Shown: positions 17,191 through 26,560 of the stretch, one piece after another
Layout of the letters: every line of letters starts with the position of its first letter
How positions within the stretch are numbered: the first letter of the stretch is position 1
Assembly (NCBI RefSeq): GCF_000495815.1
Contig: NZ_AWGE01000014.1
Span: forward strand, 62,001-126,000
Direction: 5' to 3'
DNA length: 64,000 nucleotides
Source of the DNA: Asticcacaulis sp. AC466
Lineage (GTDB): Bacteria; Pseudomonadota; Alphaproteobacteria; Caulobacterales; Caulobacteraceae
Notes under the pieces: model-generated
What the model was told of the DNA's origin: nothing
Databases searched by the model: none
The model's input: only the letters and a program-made list of their open reading frames with translations
Made by a program: the position numbers and the translations under genes

Positions 17191-18778
17191 CCCGGAACGC
17201 CGCATACTGATACTTCCGCCCACGGTGAGAGACGGCGAAATGACGGCGGCGCTGTTGCGGCGCGATGGGATGGACGCGGTCGCGTGCCGCAGTCTGGCAG
17301 ACCTGTGCGCCGAAATGGATCTGGGGGCGGCTCTGCTTATTCTGACGCAGGAGGCCGTGCTGACCGACCGCGACAACCTGCTGCAACAGGCGCTGTTCAT
17401 GCAGGGCGATTGGTCGGACATCCCCATCATATTACTGACCGCCCCGGGTGACGACAATCCGGTCATTCTGCGCCGGCTGGAGGCGATCGGGCACATGACC
17501 CTGATCAAGCGCCCGGTGCAGGTGAACAACTTCATGAGCACCATCCGGTCGTCTTTGCGCGATCGCCAGCGCCAGTACGATGTGCGCAATCTCTTGAAAG
17601 ACCGGGCGGCCCAGGCCGAGGCGTTGCGAGTGTCGGCGGAAAAGGCCAATGCGGCCAATATCGCCAAGTCGGAATTCCTGGCCAATATGAGCCATGAAAT
17701 CCGCACGCCTATGAATGCCATACTGGGCCTGTCGACCATCCTGTCGCGCAGTGTGCCGTTGACGCCCAATCAGCGCAAATATATCGAAACCCTGGGGACA
17801 TCGGGCGAAAGCCTGCTGATGCTGATCAACGATCTGCTCGACATTTCCAAGATCGAGGCCAGCGGCATCGAGATCGAGCGCATGCCCTTCCGCCTCGATA
17901 CCCTGCTTGAGGATATTGTCAGCGTCGCATCGGTGCGGGCGACGGAAAAGATGCTGGACCTGCATCTGCACATCGGCAATATCCGCGACAAGTGGTTTTT
18001 AGGCGATCCGAACCGTATTCGCCAGATCGTGACGAACCTGTGTTCCAATGCCATCAAGTTCACCGAACAGGGCGCCATCACCATGGAAAGTGTCCAGCAT
18101 GACGGCGATGGCGTGGTCATCACCGTGGCAGACACGGGCATAGGCATTGCACCGGAAAAACTCAGCAAGATTTTTGACAAGTTCACCCAGGCCGACAATA
18201 CGATCAGCCGCAAGTTCGGCGGCACAGGGCTGGGGCTGACGATCAGCAAGACCTTGGCCGAATTGATGGACGGCAGTCTGGCGGTCATCAGCACGCCGGA
18301 CACCGGATCGTGCTTTACCCTCTATCTGCCGCTCGTCGAAACTACGTCCGAGGCCGCTGTCGCCACCTTCCGCGAAGACAGCGCGCCGCCGGTGGTCGTG
18401 CCGGGCAAGGGGCGGGTGTTGCTGGTCGAAGACTATCCGCCCAATGTGCTCGTGGCCAAGACCTTCCTGGAGATGTTCGGTTACGAGGTCGATCTGGCCG
18501 ACAGCGGCGTCGTGGCGGTGGAAAAGGCCGACAAAGCGGTTTACGCCGCTATATTGATGGATATCCAGATGCCGGAGATGGACGGTTTCGAGGCGGCCCG
18601 CGTCATTCGCGCGGGAGAGCGCGCCACCCTCAACCGGCTTACGCCCATAATCGGCATGACAGCGCACGCGCTCGACAATATTCGCGAAAAATGCCTGGCC
18701 GCCGGCATGAACGACTACATATCCAAGCCGTTCGCGCCCGCCGATTTGGAAAAGCGCCTGAGCGTCCTGATCGCCTAA
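17180..18778 (+). CDS. Hybrid histidine kinase with N-terminal pseudo-receiver
   Basis: 532 residues, soluble. Residues 8–125 fold like a receiver, but Thr56 stands where the phospho-acceptor Asp should be, while the KRP motif is kept; this looks like a degenerate receiver. Then come HisKA with His172 (SHEIRTPMN), the ATPase domain ([29 protein letters not shown]) and a C-terminal receiver with Asp461 in [15 protein letters not shown] 17180 is chosen because it overlaps the KaiC-like stop and begins the receiver fold. KaiC-like ATPases often pair with such kinases, so the ATPase probably feeds this kinase. The Hpt protein at 9340 is a possible phosphate acceptor. Confidence 0.85.
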   Translation: MTPDPERRILILPPTVRDGEMTAALLRRDGMDAVACRSLADLCAEMDLGAALLILTQEAVLTDRDNLLQQALFMQGDWSDIPIILLTAPGDDNPVILRRLEAIGHMTLIKRPVQVNNFMSTIRSSLRDRQRQYDVRNLLKDRAAQAEALRVSAEKANAANIAKSEFLANMSHEIRTPMNAILGLSTILSRSVPLTPNQRKYIETLGTSGESLLMLINDLLDISKIEASGIEIERMPFRLDTLLEDIVSVASVRATEKMLDLHLHIGNIRDKWFLGDPNRIRQIVTNLCSNAIKFTEQGAITMESVQHDGDGVVITVADTGIGIAPEKLSKIFDKFTQADNTISRKFGGTGLGLTISKTLAELMDGSLAVISTPDTGSCFTLYLPLVETTSEAAVATFREDSAPPVVVPGKGRVLLVEDYPPNVLVAKTFLEMFGYEVDLADSGVVAVEKADKAVYAAILMDIQMPEMDGFEAARVIRAGERATLNRLTPIIGMTAHALDNIREKCLAAGMNDYISKPFAPADLEKRLSVLIA

Positions 18779-18851
18779 GGCGGTATGGGCGTAACAAGTC
18801 CAATTTCATTCTTATTTTTTTGGGCCTATTCTAAAATAGTTAAATTTGAAA

Positions 18852-18877
18852 CCAGTTTTGACCGCCGCCAAAACCGG
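18852..18877. promoter_or_regulatory. Imperfect palindrome upstream of glucose dehydrogenase
   Basis: CCAGTTTTG (18852–18860) and CAAAACCGG (18869–18877) form a dyad with one mismatch per arm, 39 bp before the gcd start in an AT-rich leader. It could be an operator or a leader hairpin. Confidence 0.3.
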
Positions 18878-18915
18878 GGTGGGGACGGCTGAAACCAATA
18901 TCTTAGGAGCATGGT

Positions 18916-21318
18916 ATGTCAGCGTTTTCTCCCCCCAGCTTGTTCTCGAAAGTGGAGGCGCGATGGCCTCTGAAAGTACTCGGCGTGATCCTGGCCATAA
19001 TCGGTGTCATCCTGATTATTGGCGGGGCGCAGCTGGTGTTTCTGGGGGGGAGCGCTTACTACCTGCTGGCTGGTCTGGCCCTGGCGGCGTCGGGCGGACT
19101 GATCTTTACTGGCCGGATGCTGGGCGCCTGGCTCTACATCGCCACCTTTATCCTGACGGTTCTGTGGGCTCTGGTTGAATCGGGTTTAAACGGTTGGGCG
19201 CTGGTGCCGCGCATCGTTGCGCCTCTGGTGCTCCTGCTGTTTGTCATTGGCTTGTGGCCGGCGCTCGACCCCCTTGACGGACGTAAGCGCCGTTTGCAGG
19301 GCTTTGCCGGGATAGGCGTTTTCGTCTTAGTGCTCGGTCTGGCCGTCGCCGTCGCCAACCGGTCGGGCGTACTGTCGCCGGTGCCGGATGCGAAAAACAC
19401 ATTGGCCTTTGATACGGCCGCAGCGGCTGGCACGGAATGGCCGACCTATGGCGGCGGGCCCAGCGCGCAACGCTATGCCGACCTCAACCAGATCAATACG
19501 GCTAACGTGAAGGACCTCAAGGTCGCCTGGACCTATCGCACCGGCAATCAGCCCAAAAAGTGGGGCGCTGAGACAACGCCGCTCAAGATCGGTGACACGC
19601 TATACGGCTGTACCGGCATGAACGAGATGTACGCCTTGGACGCCGCTACCGGTAAGAAGCGCTGGAGCTTCGATCCGAAGGTGCCGGACAGCGCCATCCC
19701 CTACACCGCCGCCTGTCGCGGTGTCGCCTATTACAACGTCCCGGCCGCAATGCCAGGGACGCCGTGCGCCGAACGGATTTTCGAAGGCACGCTGGATGGC
19801 CGCGTTATTGCCGTTGATGCGCGCACCGGTCTGGCCTGTTCCGGCTTCGGCACGGGCGGTCAGGTGAAGATTACAGACGGCATGGGCAGGGTCATTCCGT
19901 CCATGGTGGCCATTACCGCCGCGCCGACCATTGTCCATGGCATTGTCATCACCGGTCATCAGGTTCAGGACGGCCAGTATAAATGGGCGCCATCGGGCGT
20001 GATTCATGGCTATGACGCCGTCACCGGCCAGTTGCGCTTTGCGTGGGACATGATGCGCCCTGACCGGACCGGCGCCCCGCCGCCGGGAGAGACCTATACC
20101 CGCGGCACGCCGAACATGTGGACCACCGCCACAGCCGACGAACAATTAGGCCAGGTCTACCTGCCCATGGGCAATTCGGCCGCCGACTATCTCAGCGGTC
20201 AACGCCGTCCGGCGGAAAAGATGTATTCTTCCGGTCTGGTGGCGCTGAATGTCGATACGGGCAAACCTGCCTGGGTCTTCCATACGGCGATCAATGACGT
20301 GTGGGACTACGATCAGGGCAGCCAGGTCTCGCTGGTCAACTTCCCTGTTAACGGTCAGATGGTCCCGGCCATCCTGCTCCCCACCAAACAGGGCGATTTC
20401 TATGTACTGGACCGCCGCACCGGCAAGCCGCTGACTGAGGTGGGCCAGATGAAGGCCGATGTCGGCGGCGTCGAGCCGCAGGAGCGCAGCCCGGTTCAGC
20501 CCTATTCGAAGTACCAGAATGTACGCGAAAAGGACATGACCGAGGCCTCGATGTGGGGCATGTCGCCGATCGACCAGATGATTTGCCGCATTCAGTTTCG
20601 CAAGGCCAGCTATAAGGGCATGTATACCGCGCCGACCCTCGGTCGGCCCTACATCCAGTATCCCGGCTATAATGGCGGGTCCGACTGGGGCAGTGTCGCG
20701 GTCGATCCGCGCCGCGGCGTTGTCGTCGCCAACTACAATCTGACGCCCAATTACGATCAGTTGCTGACGCGTAAGCAGGCGGACGACCGGGGCATATATG
20801 CCGTCGGCGATCCGCGCGGCACGCACAAGGGCGGGGCGGAAGGCGCCGGACCACAGGAAGGCGCCCCCTTCGCTATCAACGTCAATGCGGGCTGGCTGAT
20901 GCCGGTGACGGGCATGTTGTGCAAGCAGCCTCCCTATGGCGGCATCCGCGCCTTCGACCTTACGACCGGCAAGACGTTGTGGGATCACGCCATTGGTGAC
21001 GCCCGCCGCAACGGACCTTTCGGTCTGCCGTCGCTTCTGCCCATCCCCATCGGTACGCCCAACAACGGTGGACCGGCCGTGACGGCGGGCGGGCTGATCT
21101 TCATTGCCGCCACGACGGACAACCAGTTCCGCGCCATCGATATCCGCACCGGCAAGACCCTGTGGCAGGTCACCCTGCCGGCGGGCGGCCAGGCCAATCC
21201 GATGATCTATGAACAGAACGGCCGCCAATATGTCGTCATCATGGCGGGCGGTCACCACTTCATGAAGACGCCGGAGGGCGACTACCTGATCGCCTACGCT
21301 TTGCCGGAACGTAAATAG
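18916..21318 (+). CDS. gcd: Membrane-bound PQQ-dependent glucose/quinate-type dehydrogenase
   Basis: 800 residues. Five hydrophobic helices in residues 15–145 anchor it in the inner membrane and pass electrons to ubiquinone; the rest is a periplasmic eight-bladed propeller (first blade WPTYGGGPSAQRYADLNQIN). The active-site region reads TAINDVWDYDQGSQVSL: the Asp of the WD pair is kept, but the HH before it in E. coli Gcd is replaced by IN, so the sugar or polyol preference may differ. It oxidises aldoses to lactones outside the cytoplasm. No pqq biosynthesis genes are in the window. TAGGAG precedes the ATG. Confidence 0.85.
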   Translation: MSAFSPPSLFSKVEARWPLKVLGVILAIIGVILIIGGAQLVFLGGSAYYLLAGLALAASGGLIFTGRMLGAWLYIATFILTVLWALVESGLNGWALVPRIVAPLVLLLFVIGLWPALDPLDGRKRRLQGFAGIGVFVLVLGLAVAVANRSGVLSPVPDAKNTLAFDTAAAAGTEWPTYGGGPSAQRYADLNQINTANVKDLKVAWTYRTGNQPKKWGAETTPLKIGDTLYGCTGMNEMYALDAATGKKRWSFDPKVPDSAIPYTAACRGVAYYNVPAAMPGTPCAERIFEGTLDGRVIAVDARTGLACSGFGTGGQVKITDGMGRVIPSMVAITAAPTIVHGIVITGHQVQDGQYKWAPSGVIHGYDAVTGQLRFAWDMMRPDRTGAPPPGETYTRGTPNMWTTATADEQLGQVYLPMGNSAADYLSGQRRPAEKMYSSGLVALNVDTGKPAWVFHTAINDVWDYDQGSQVSLVNFPVNGQMVPAILLPTKQGDFYVLDRRTGKPLTEVGQMKADVGGVEPQERSPVQPYSKYQNVREKDMTEASMWGMSPIDQMICRIQFRKASYKGMYTAPTLGRPYIQYPGYNGGSDWGSVAVDPRRGVVVANYNLTPNYDQLLTRKQADDRGIYAVGDPRGTHKGGAEGAGPQEGAPFAINVNAGWLMPVTGMLCKQPPYGGIRAFDLTTGKTLWDHAIGDARRNGPFGLPSLLPIPIGTPNNGGPAVTAGGLIFIAATTDNQFRAIDIRTGKTLWQVTLPAGGQANPMIYEQNGRQYVVIMAGGHHFMKTPEGDYLIAYALPERK

Positions 21319-21476
21319 ACCGACAGCTCGTAGCGAGACAGGGGGCGTTTTGAGATAGGGGCGTTCTGAGGCAGGGGCGGCTGGGATTTTCCCGGCCGCT
21401 CACCTCTTTTCACACTGCGCGGCGTCGGCTATAGACTCTCCCCGGAGCCATGTCGTATGGCCGAGGGGGAGTTTCC

Positions 21477-22541
21477 ATGAAAATCACTGCGTTTGCGTCC
21501 ACTGCCGTTTTGGCGCCCGTTCTGGCGACCATCCTGTTTGCTGCGCCGGTGATGGCGCAGGACACCCACACGATTTCGCCCAAATTTCCGGATCATTTCG
21601 AAATTCGCGCGACCCAGACCTCCGATCAGTCGCAGGAAACGGCACTGAACGGCACCCCGGCGAAGACGGAAAAAACCACGACGAACCTGTCGTTTACGGG
21701 TAAGACGGACCGGGCCGGCGATGGCTTTCACGCCGTTTACACGATCGATACCCTCGATATGAAATCGACGGACGGCACCGGGCAACCCAGCCCAAGCGCC
21801 CCCTTGGTGGATGAGTTGGCCAAGGTCATTCGTGGCATCGGACCGGCGCAATTGACGCTTGATCGCAATCTCGACCCGGTCAGCATCGACAATATCGAAG
21901 ACATAAAGGCGCACATCAAGACGTCGCTCGAAGGCTCGTCCGCAATGCAGGGCGCCGCCGGGACTATGCTCTACAATATGATGATCGGCAATCTGACCCC
22001 GGAAACGGCGGCGGGTCTGCTGCGCCAGAACGGCCAGCGCGGCAGCTATCTCAACAAGCCCCTGACCGTGGGTCAGGCGGTCGCCTTTGGCGGTGAGCCG
22101 ATATCGCTCATGGGCGGCACCTTCCGCATGGGCGGCACCGTGACCCTGACCAAATGGGAAGAGGGCAAGGCGGCGCACCTGACGTCGGTTATGGCTCCGA
22201 CCCAGGACGATTTGCGCACCTTTATCGGTGGCGTGATCAAGAACATGATGGGCAGCGCCATGGCCATGGACACCACCAAAAAGGATCCGGAAGCGGCCAA
22301 GGCAGTGAACGAAATGTTCGACCGCATGGTGGCGGCCATGGATATGAAGATGTCCATGACGTGCGATACGGACCTGAGCCTGGTCAACTATGTCGATACG
22401 CATACCGTGTGCAGCACCAGCACGGTCATGACCATGGATATGGGTAAGATGGCGCCGCGCGGCCCGTCCGAAGACAAGCCTGCGGTCATGACGGTGACGC
22501 AGATGGCCCGCCAGACCGCCGATACGGTGATGGTGAAGTAA
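21477..22541 (+). CDS. Secreted protein of unknown function
   Basis: 354 residues with a signal peptide (MKITAFASTAVLAPVLATIL...VMAQ). The rest has no family I recognise. It is rich in Thr, Met and Lys, with one Cys pair near the C-terminus (MTCDTDLSLVNYVDTHTVCS). GGGGAG lies 5 bp before the ATG at 21477. It stands alone between gcd and the galactonate genes; a periplasmic binding or structural role is only a guess. Confidence 0.65.
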   Translation: MKITAFASTAVLAPVLATILFAAPVMAQDTHTISPKFPDHFEIRATQTSDQSQETALNGTPAKTEKTTTNLSFTGKTDRAGDGFHAVYTIDTLDMKSTDGTGQPSPSAPLVDELAKVIRGIGPAQLTLDRNLDPVSIDNIEDIKAHIKTSLEGSSAMQGAAGTMLYNMMIGNLTPETAAGLLRQNGQRGSYLNKPLTVGQAVAFGGEPISLMGGTFRMGGTVTLTKWEEGKAAHLTSVMAPTQDDLRTFIGGVIKNMMGSAMAMDTTKKDPEAAKAVNEMFDRMVAAMDMKMSMTCDTDLSLVNYVDTHTVCSTSTVMTMDMGKMAPRGPSEDKPAVMTVTQMARQTADTVMVK

Positions 22542-22558
22542 GGGGCTTTACGCCCCTT
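22540..22558. terminator. Bidirectional terminator between convergent genes
   Basis: AAGGGGC-TTTAC-GCCCCTT, followed by TTTT on the plus strand, overlapping the stop codons of the secreted protein (plus) and dgoA (minus). Confidence 0.65.
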
Positions 22559-23189
22559 TTATCGCATCCCAGGCATCTACGAAGGCCTTGGCCTTTTTGT
22601 AGACGATTTCGGGGCTGTCGCCCGGCTTGAAAACGGCCGAACCGATGCCGAAACCGGCGGCCCCGGCATCGAGGAAGTCCCGCATATTGCCCGGTTCCAC
22701 GCCGCCGACCGGAAAAACCGGCACGGTTTTGGGCAGGACGGCCTTCATCGCCTTAAGCCCCTTGGTCCCGGCCAGTTCGGCGGGGAAGAGCTTGATGGCG
22801 TCCGCACCGGCGTCGATGGCCGCGAAGGCTTCGGTCGGTGTGAAGAAGGCGGGGAAGGAAATCATGCCCAGCGCCTTGGCACGGCGGATGACGTCCGTAT
22901 TGGTGTTCGGCGAGATGCAGATCTGACCGCCGACGGCCTTCAAGGTTTCGACATCGGCAACGTTCAGCACCGTGCCCGCGCCGACAATGGCGCGCGGCCC
23001 CAGAGCTTCGGCCAATAGCTTGATCGAGTCGAACGGATCGGGCGAATTGAGCGGCACCTCGACGATGCGGAAACCGGCTTCGACCAGGGTTTCGCCGACA
23101 GCCAATGCTTCGTCCGGGCGCAGGCCGCGCAGAATCGCGACCAGGGGCAGGGTGTCAAGCGCCGCGCGCCATTGCTCCATCAAGCTCAT
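22548..23189 (-). CDS. dgoA: 2-dehydro-3-deoxy-6-phosphogalactonate aldolase
   Basis: 213 residues. It cleaves KDPGal to pyruvate and glyceraldehyde-3-phosphate, the last step of the D-galactonate (De Ley–Doudoroff) pathway. LVAILRGLRPDEA is the KDPG/KDPGal aldolase start, IVEVPLNSP carries the catalytic Glu, and DAIKLFPAEL carries the Schiff-base Lys. The ATG at 23189 overlaps the kinase stop as ATGA, so the two are translationally coupled. Context with galactonate dehydratase and kinase favours KDPGal over KDPG. Confidence 0.9.
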   Translation of the reverse strand: MSLMEQWRAALDTLPLVAILRGLRPDEALAVGETLVEAGFRIVEVPLNSPDPFDSIKLLAEALGPRAIVGAGTVLNVADVETLKAVGGQICISPNTNTDVIRRAKALGMISFPAFFTPTEAFAAIDAGADAIKLFPAELAGTKGLKAMKAVLPKTVPVFPVGGVEPGNMRDFLDAGAAGFGIGSAVFKPGDSPEIVYKKAKAFVDAWDAIKGA

Positions 23190-24100
23190 AGTACCAGTTT
23201 TCCTTCGTGGGCGATCGCCCACAGACCACGGGCGGACGCCTCGTCGCCATCGTGGATGGCGACATCGGTAAAGCCGGTGTGGAGCAGGGCGCGTTTATAG
23301 AGGTTGGACAGGGTGCCATCGCCGACAATGCCGACGGGGCGCACGCCGTGGCGGATGCTTTCGGCGCGGATTTCGGAGCCGATCAACAGACCGGACAGGT
23401 AGGACGACAGGCTTTCCGGAGCGATATGACCGAATAGGCCTTCGGTGCGGACCGAAAAGACGAGGGACAGGAAGGATTTGTCGGCCATGGCGCGATCGAC
23501 GCCCAGCTTGAAGGCCGCTTCGTCATCCTTATCGTTATGCATCAGGTCGCCGAGGATCGAATGGGATTTGAGGACCTGGAACATTTCGCCGGTCATGTAG
23601 GAGCTGAAGCCTTCGACAATGCCGTTTTCGACCTTGGCCCACTTGGAATGGGTGCCGGGCAGGACGAATACGCCGTCGCCATGCGACGCCGACAGGCCGA
23701 ACAGTTGCGTTTCTTCGCCGCGCATCACGTTAAGCAGGCCTTCGTGGTCGGCCGGGGCGGACAGGCCGGGGACGATCTTGACCTTCAACTTGGACGAGGG
23801 CGCATCGACCAGGGTGGCGGCGATGGCGGCCAAGCTGGACGGGCAGGACTGATACGGCGCTTCGACCCAACCGGTGCGCGAGCCGACCATGCCCGACAAC
23901 AGGATGGGCAGGTCCGGACGGTCGAAATCGCCCTTCATGACGGACAACAGCGCCTGTTCGAACGACAGGACGCCCAGGTTTTTCAGGCCGATATTGGCGG
24001 TGTGCTTGGCGATGATCTCGCCATCCGTGCCGAAAAGGAACAGGCGAAAATTGGTGGTGCCCCAGTCGGCGGCGATCAGGGCGGGCGCGGCGTAGGTCAT
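23186..24100 (-). CDS. dgoK: 2-dehydro-3-deoxygalactonokinase
   Basis: 304 residues, ASKHA fold. It phosphorylates 2-keto-3-deoxygalactonate. The start of the domain, LIAADWGTTNFRLFLFG, is the phosphate-1 motif, and VFVLPGTHSKWAKVENG is a family hallmark. ATG 24100 puts this motif at residue 8 as in E. coli DgoK; longer in-frame starts only add non-homologous sequence. It lies in the operon dgoD–lactonase–dgoK–dgoA, 128 bp after the lactonase. Confidence 0.9.
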   Translation of the reverse strand: MTYAAPALIAADWGTTNFRLFLFGTDGEIIAKHTANIGLKNLGVLSFEQALLSVMKGDFDRPDLPILLSGMVGSRTGWVEAPYQSCPSSLAAIAATLVDAPSSKLKVKIVPGLSAPADHEGLLNVMRGEETQLFGLSASHGDGVFVLPGTHSKWAKVENGIVEGFSSYMTGEMFQVLKSHSILGDLMHNDKDDEAAFKLGVDRAMADKSFLSLVFSVRTEGLFGHIAPESLSSYLSGLLIGSEIRAESIRHGVRPVGIVGDGTLSNLYKRALLHTGFTDVAIHDGDEASARGLWAIAHEGKLVL

Positions 24101-24228
24101 GCGGCGGAGTCTCTTGGCAAAGGGTTGTTCCAGGTGCTGCGTCCAGCGCTTTGGCAAGGGCAGGGCGCCCGTACCGTTCATGCGTCCGAAAAGGCCTGAG
24201 GGCCCGAGTAACAGCAATGCGGTTTGGT

Positions 24229-25089
24229 CTAGCCCTTAAACTTCTGGGGTTCAAGGCCGGTATGGCCGCGCAGCAGATCAGAAGGTATTTCGAACAATGT
24301 CCCGCCTTCACGATCTTCCGGCAGGCCTTCCGCCGCCGAGGTCACGAAGACGCGGTCAAGCTTGTCGCCGGCAAAGCACAGCGAGGTGATCTGCCTGGCC
24401 GGCAGGTCGATGGAGAAGTCGATGCTGGCGTCCGCATTGAAGCGCGTAACCTTGCCCGGTCCCCAATGGGCGACCCAGATGCCGCCCTGGGCGTCGGTTG
24501 TCATGCCGTCGGGACCGCCCCAGTCTTCGGGGAAGGTGAGCCAGAGCGTCTTGTTGGCGAGTTCGCCGTCAATGACGTCGAAGACGTAGATTTCGTTCTT
24601 GCCGGTATCGGTGTGGTAGACGGTGGCATGGTCGGCGGAGAAGGTCGGGCCGTTGGCGATCTTGTACGGGCCATCGACCTCCTGCCAGGTCAGATCGACG
24701 TTCAGGCGATAGAAGGCGCCCGACACCTTGGCGATCGGCTTGTGCATCGATCCGGCCCAGATGCGGCCCAGATCGTCGGCCTTGGCGTCGTTCAGGCGGT
24801 TTTCCGGCTCGTGCGGGTAGGGGGTGGCGATATGTGTGATGGTCAGGGGATCGAGCGTGACCTCGGCAAAACCGGACATCAGACCGGCGATGAAGCCGCC
24901 CTTTTCGCGTTCGATGACCCAGCCGATCGGTTCCGGAAAGTGCCAGGTCCGGCTTTCGCCGTTGAGATAATAGGCATGCAGGTTGTGCGCCAGGATATCG
25001 ACCCAATAGACGCACTGGTCACGCTTCGACCACAGCGGGCCTTCACCGAGAATGGCGCCAGGTGCGGAGCGGCGGAGGATGTTTGACAT
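24229..25089 (-). CDS. SMP-30/gluconolactonase-family sugar lactonase
   Basis: 286 residues, six-bladed propeller. The metal ligands are visible: Glu in GAILGEGPLW, Asn in RLNDAKADDLGRIWAG and Asp in GGPDGMTTDAQGG. It opens an aldonolactone to the free acid; in this operon D-galactono-lactone is the likely substrate, feeding the galactonate dehydratase. The enzyme making the lactone (galactose dehydrogenase) is not in the window. Confidence 0.87.
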   Translation of the reverse strand: MSNILRRSAPGAILGEGPLWSKRDQCVYWVDILAHNLHAYYLNGESRTWHFPEPIGWVIEREKGGFIAGLMSGFAEVTLDPLTITHIATPYPHEPENRLNDAKADDLGRIWAGSMHKPIAKVSGAFYRLNVDLTWQEVDGPYKIANGPTFSADHATVYHTDTGKNEIYVFDVIDGELANKTLWLTFPEDWGGPDGMTTDAQGGIWVAHWGPGKVTRFNADASIDFSIDLPARQITSLCFAGDKLDRVFVTSAAEGLPEDREGGTLFEIPSDLLRGHTGLEPQKFKG

Positions 25090-25147
25090 GGCCCTGTTCC
25101 TGTTTTTGTCTGAGTTATCTGCGTTTTAGGATAGGTTCGGCCAAATG

Positions 25148-25169
25148 AAAAGGCGGAAATCCGCCTTTT
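25148..25169 (-). terminator. Hairpin between dgoD and the lactonase
   Basis: GGCGG-AAAT-CCGCC with flanking AAAA and TTTT, 19 bp past the dgoD stop on the minus strand. It may reduce read-through inside the galactonate operon, or separate dgoD from the lactonase unit. Confidence 0.55.
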
Positions 25170-25187
25170 ACACATGGACCGCGCCTC

Positions 25188-26369
25188 TTACCATTCACGG
25201 ACATAGCCGTCCGGGCCGCGCCAGGCCGGGTTGCGCCACGGCGGGCAGTCCTTGGCCATTTCGCGGACCTTGGCTTCATCGATTTCGACACCGAGACCGG
25301 GGCCGGTCAGGGCCTCGACATAGCCATCCTTCACATTGAACACTTCCGGGTTCTTCATATAGAAAAGGAGGTCGTGGCCGTTGGTGTTGTAATGGATGCC
25401 GAGCGACATTTCCTGAATGACGTGGTTGGGCGTCGAGATGGCCAGTTGCATACAGGCGCCCAGCGCCAGCGGCCCCAGAGGCGAATGCGGGGCGATGGCC
25501 ACGTCATAGGCTTCGGCCATGGCGGCGATGCGTTTGCATTCCGAAATGCCGCCGGCATGGCTGAGGTCCGGCTGGATGATATCGACGCAGGCCTTTTCGA
25601 AGAAGGGCTTGAAGTCCCAGCGGCTGTACAGGCGTTCCCCCAAAGCGATGGGGGTGCTGGTCAGCTTGGACAATTGTTCGATGGCTTCGATATGTTCGCT
25701 GAGGAGCGGTTCTTCGATGAACAGGGGGCGCAGGGGCTCCAGCGCATGGGCCAGTTGCTTGGCCATCGGCTTGTGGACGCGGCCGTGGAAGTCCATGCCG
25801 ACATCGAGGCCGAGGCTTTGCACCGAGGTGAAGCGGTCGAGCACGGCATCGAGGCATTTGGGCGAATCGAGCCAGCCCATGTCTTCGCTGGCATTCATCT
25901 TGACCGCCTTGAAACCCTGATCGAGGCGCGCCTTACCAGCATCAATGACGTCGGACGGACGATCGCCGCCGATCCAGGCATAGACCTGGACCCGGTCGCG
26001 CACCTGGCCGCCCAGCAATTGCCATACCGGCACGCCAAGGCGGCGCGCCTTGAGGTCCCACAGCGCCTGGTCGAAACCCGACAGGGCCGACATCAGGACC
26101 GGGCCGCCGCGGTAAAAGCCGAGACGGTAGAAAACCTGCCACATATCTTCGATACGATCGGCGTCGAAACCGATAAAGCGTTCGCGGATTTCTGCGAAGG
26201 TGGCTTCGGTCGCCTCGGTATGGCCTTCCAGGGAGGCTTCGCCCCAGCCGACCGCGCCGTCATCGGTTTCGATACGCACGAACAGCCAGCGTGGCGGCAC
26301 CGCGAAGGTCTCGATCTTGCGCAGGGTGGTGCGGGTATTTGTGCGGGCGAGGGGGGCGGCGGTGTCCAT
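25188..26369 (-). CDS. dgoD: D-galactonate dehydratase (enolase superfamily)
   Basis: 393 residues. It converts D-galactonate to 2-keto-3-deoxygalactonate. The N-terminal ETFAVPPRWLFVRIETDDG and GWGEASLEGHTEATEATF match DgoD closely. Metal ligands Asp (GMDFHGRV), Glu (FIEEPLL) and Glu (ALGERLY) are present, as are the DLSHAGGISECKRIA stretch and the catalytic His in IAPHSPLGP. It is the first gene of the leftward galactonate cluster. A palindrome lies about 60 bp upstream of its start. Confidence 0.92.
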   Translation of the reverse strand: MDTAAPLARTNTRTTLRKIETFAVPPRWLFVRIETDDGAVGWGEASLEGHTEATEATFAEIRERFIGFDADRIEDMWQVFYRLGFYRGGPVLMSALSGFDQALWDLKARRLGVPVWQLLGGQVRDRVQVYAWIGGDRPSDVIDAGKARLDQGFKAVKMNASEDMGWLDSPKCLDAVLDRFTSVQSLGLDVGMDFHGRVHKPMAKQLAHALEPLRPLFIEEPLLSEHIEAIEQLSKLTSTPIALGERLYSRWDFKPFFEKACVDIIQPDLSHAGGISECKRIAAMAEAYDVAIAPHSPLGPLALGACMQLAISTPNHVIQEMSLGIHYNTNGHDLLFYMKNPEVFNVKDGYVEALTGPGLGVEIDEAKVREMAKDCPPWRNPAWRGPDGYVREW

Positions 26370-26427
26370 GGCGAGCTCTCTGATTATCTTGCGAATGACC
26401 TACGCGTTTCGGTGCCAAGGGTCAAGG

Positions 26428-26444
26428 CAATTGTATTATAATTG
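26428..26444. promoter_or_regulatory. Operator candidate for the galactonate operon
   Basis: CAATT-GTATTAT-AATTG, an AT-rich dyad 59 bp upstream of dgoD, also reading TTGTA-T-TATAA inside. Such a site fits a GntR- or LacI-type sugar regulator; no such gene is adjacent. Confidence 0.4.
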
Positions 26445-26488
26445 GCGGCGCGAGCGCGGGATTTCCGCCAGATTATTTTTGCGACTAC

Positions 26489-26504
26489 TTGACGTGCGCG
26501 TAAA
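26489..26504. promoter_or_regulatory. TTGACG-N4-CGTAAA site before fadA
   Basis: TTGACGTGCGCGTAAA is a near-palindrome (TTKACG–CGTMAA) that also contains a possible -35 box, with CATCTA 17 bp on as a weak -10. The same pattern, TTGACG-N4-CGTAAA, occurs at 33359–33374. Sites of this form are known for MerR-family regulators of fatty-acid and branched-chain amino-acid breakdown (LiuR-like). Confidence 0.5.
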
Positions 26505-26560
26505 CAAAGCGCATCTATGCTGCACCAAAAAATGCCCCAATAAACAGAGGAGCCCTGTCG

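Noticed and set aside
15080-18840. 11-mer TCTAAAATAGT at 15080–15090 and 18830–18840
   Set aside because: It is AT-rich and short; two copies may be chance, and the second is not part of a dyad. Kept only as a possible half-site at the HxlR gene.
20146-21258. 370-residue minus-strand open frame over gcd
   Set aside because: Antisense shadow; the plus strand encodes an intact PQQ dehydrogenase propeller.
25374-26441. 355-residue plus-strand open frame over dgoD
   Set aside because: Antisense to a well-recognised enzyme with all catalytic residues; no independent evidence of coding.
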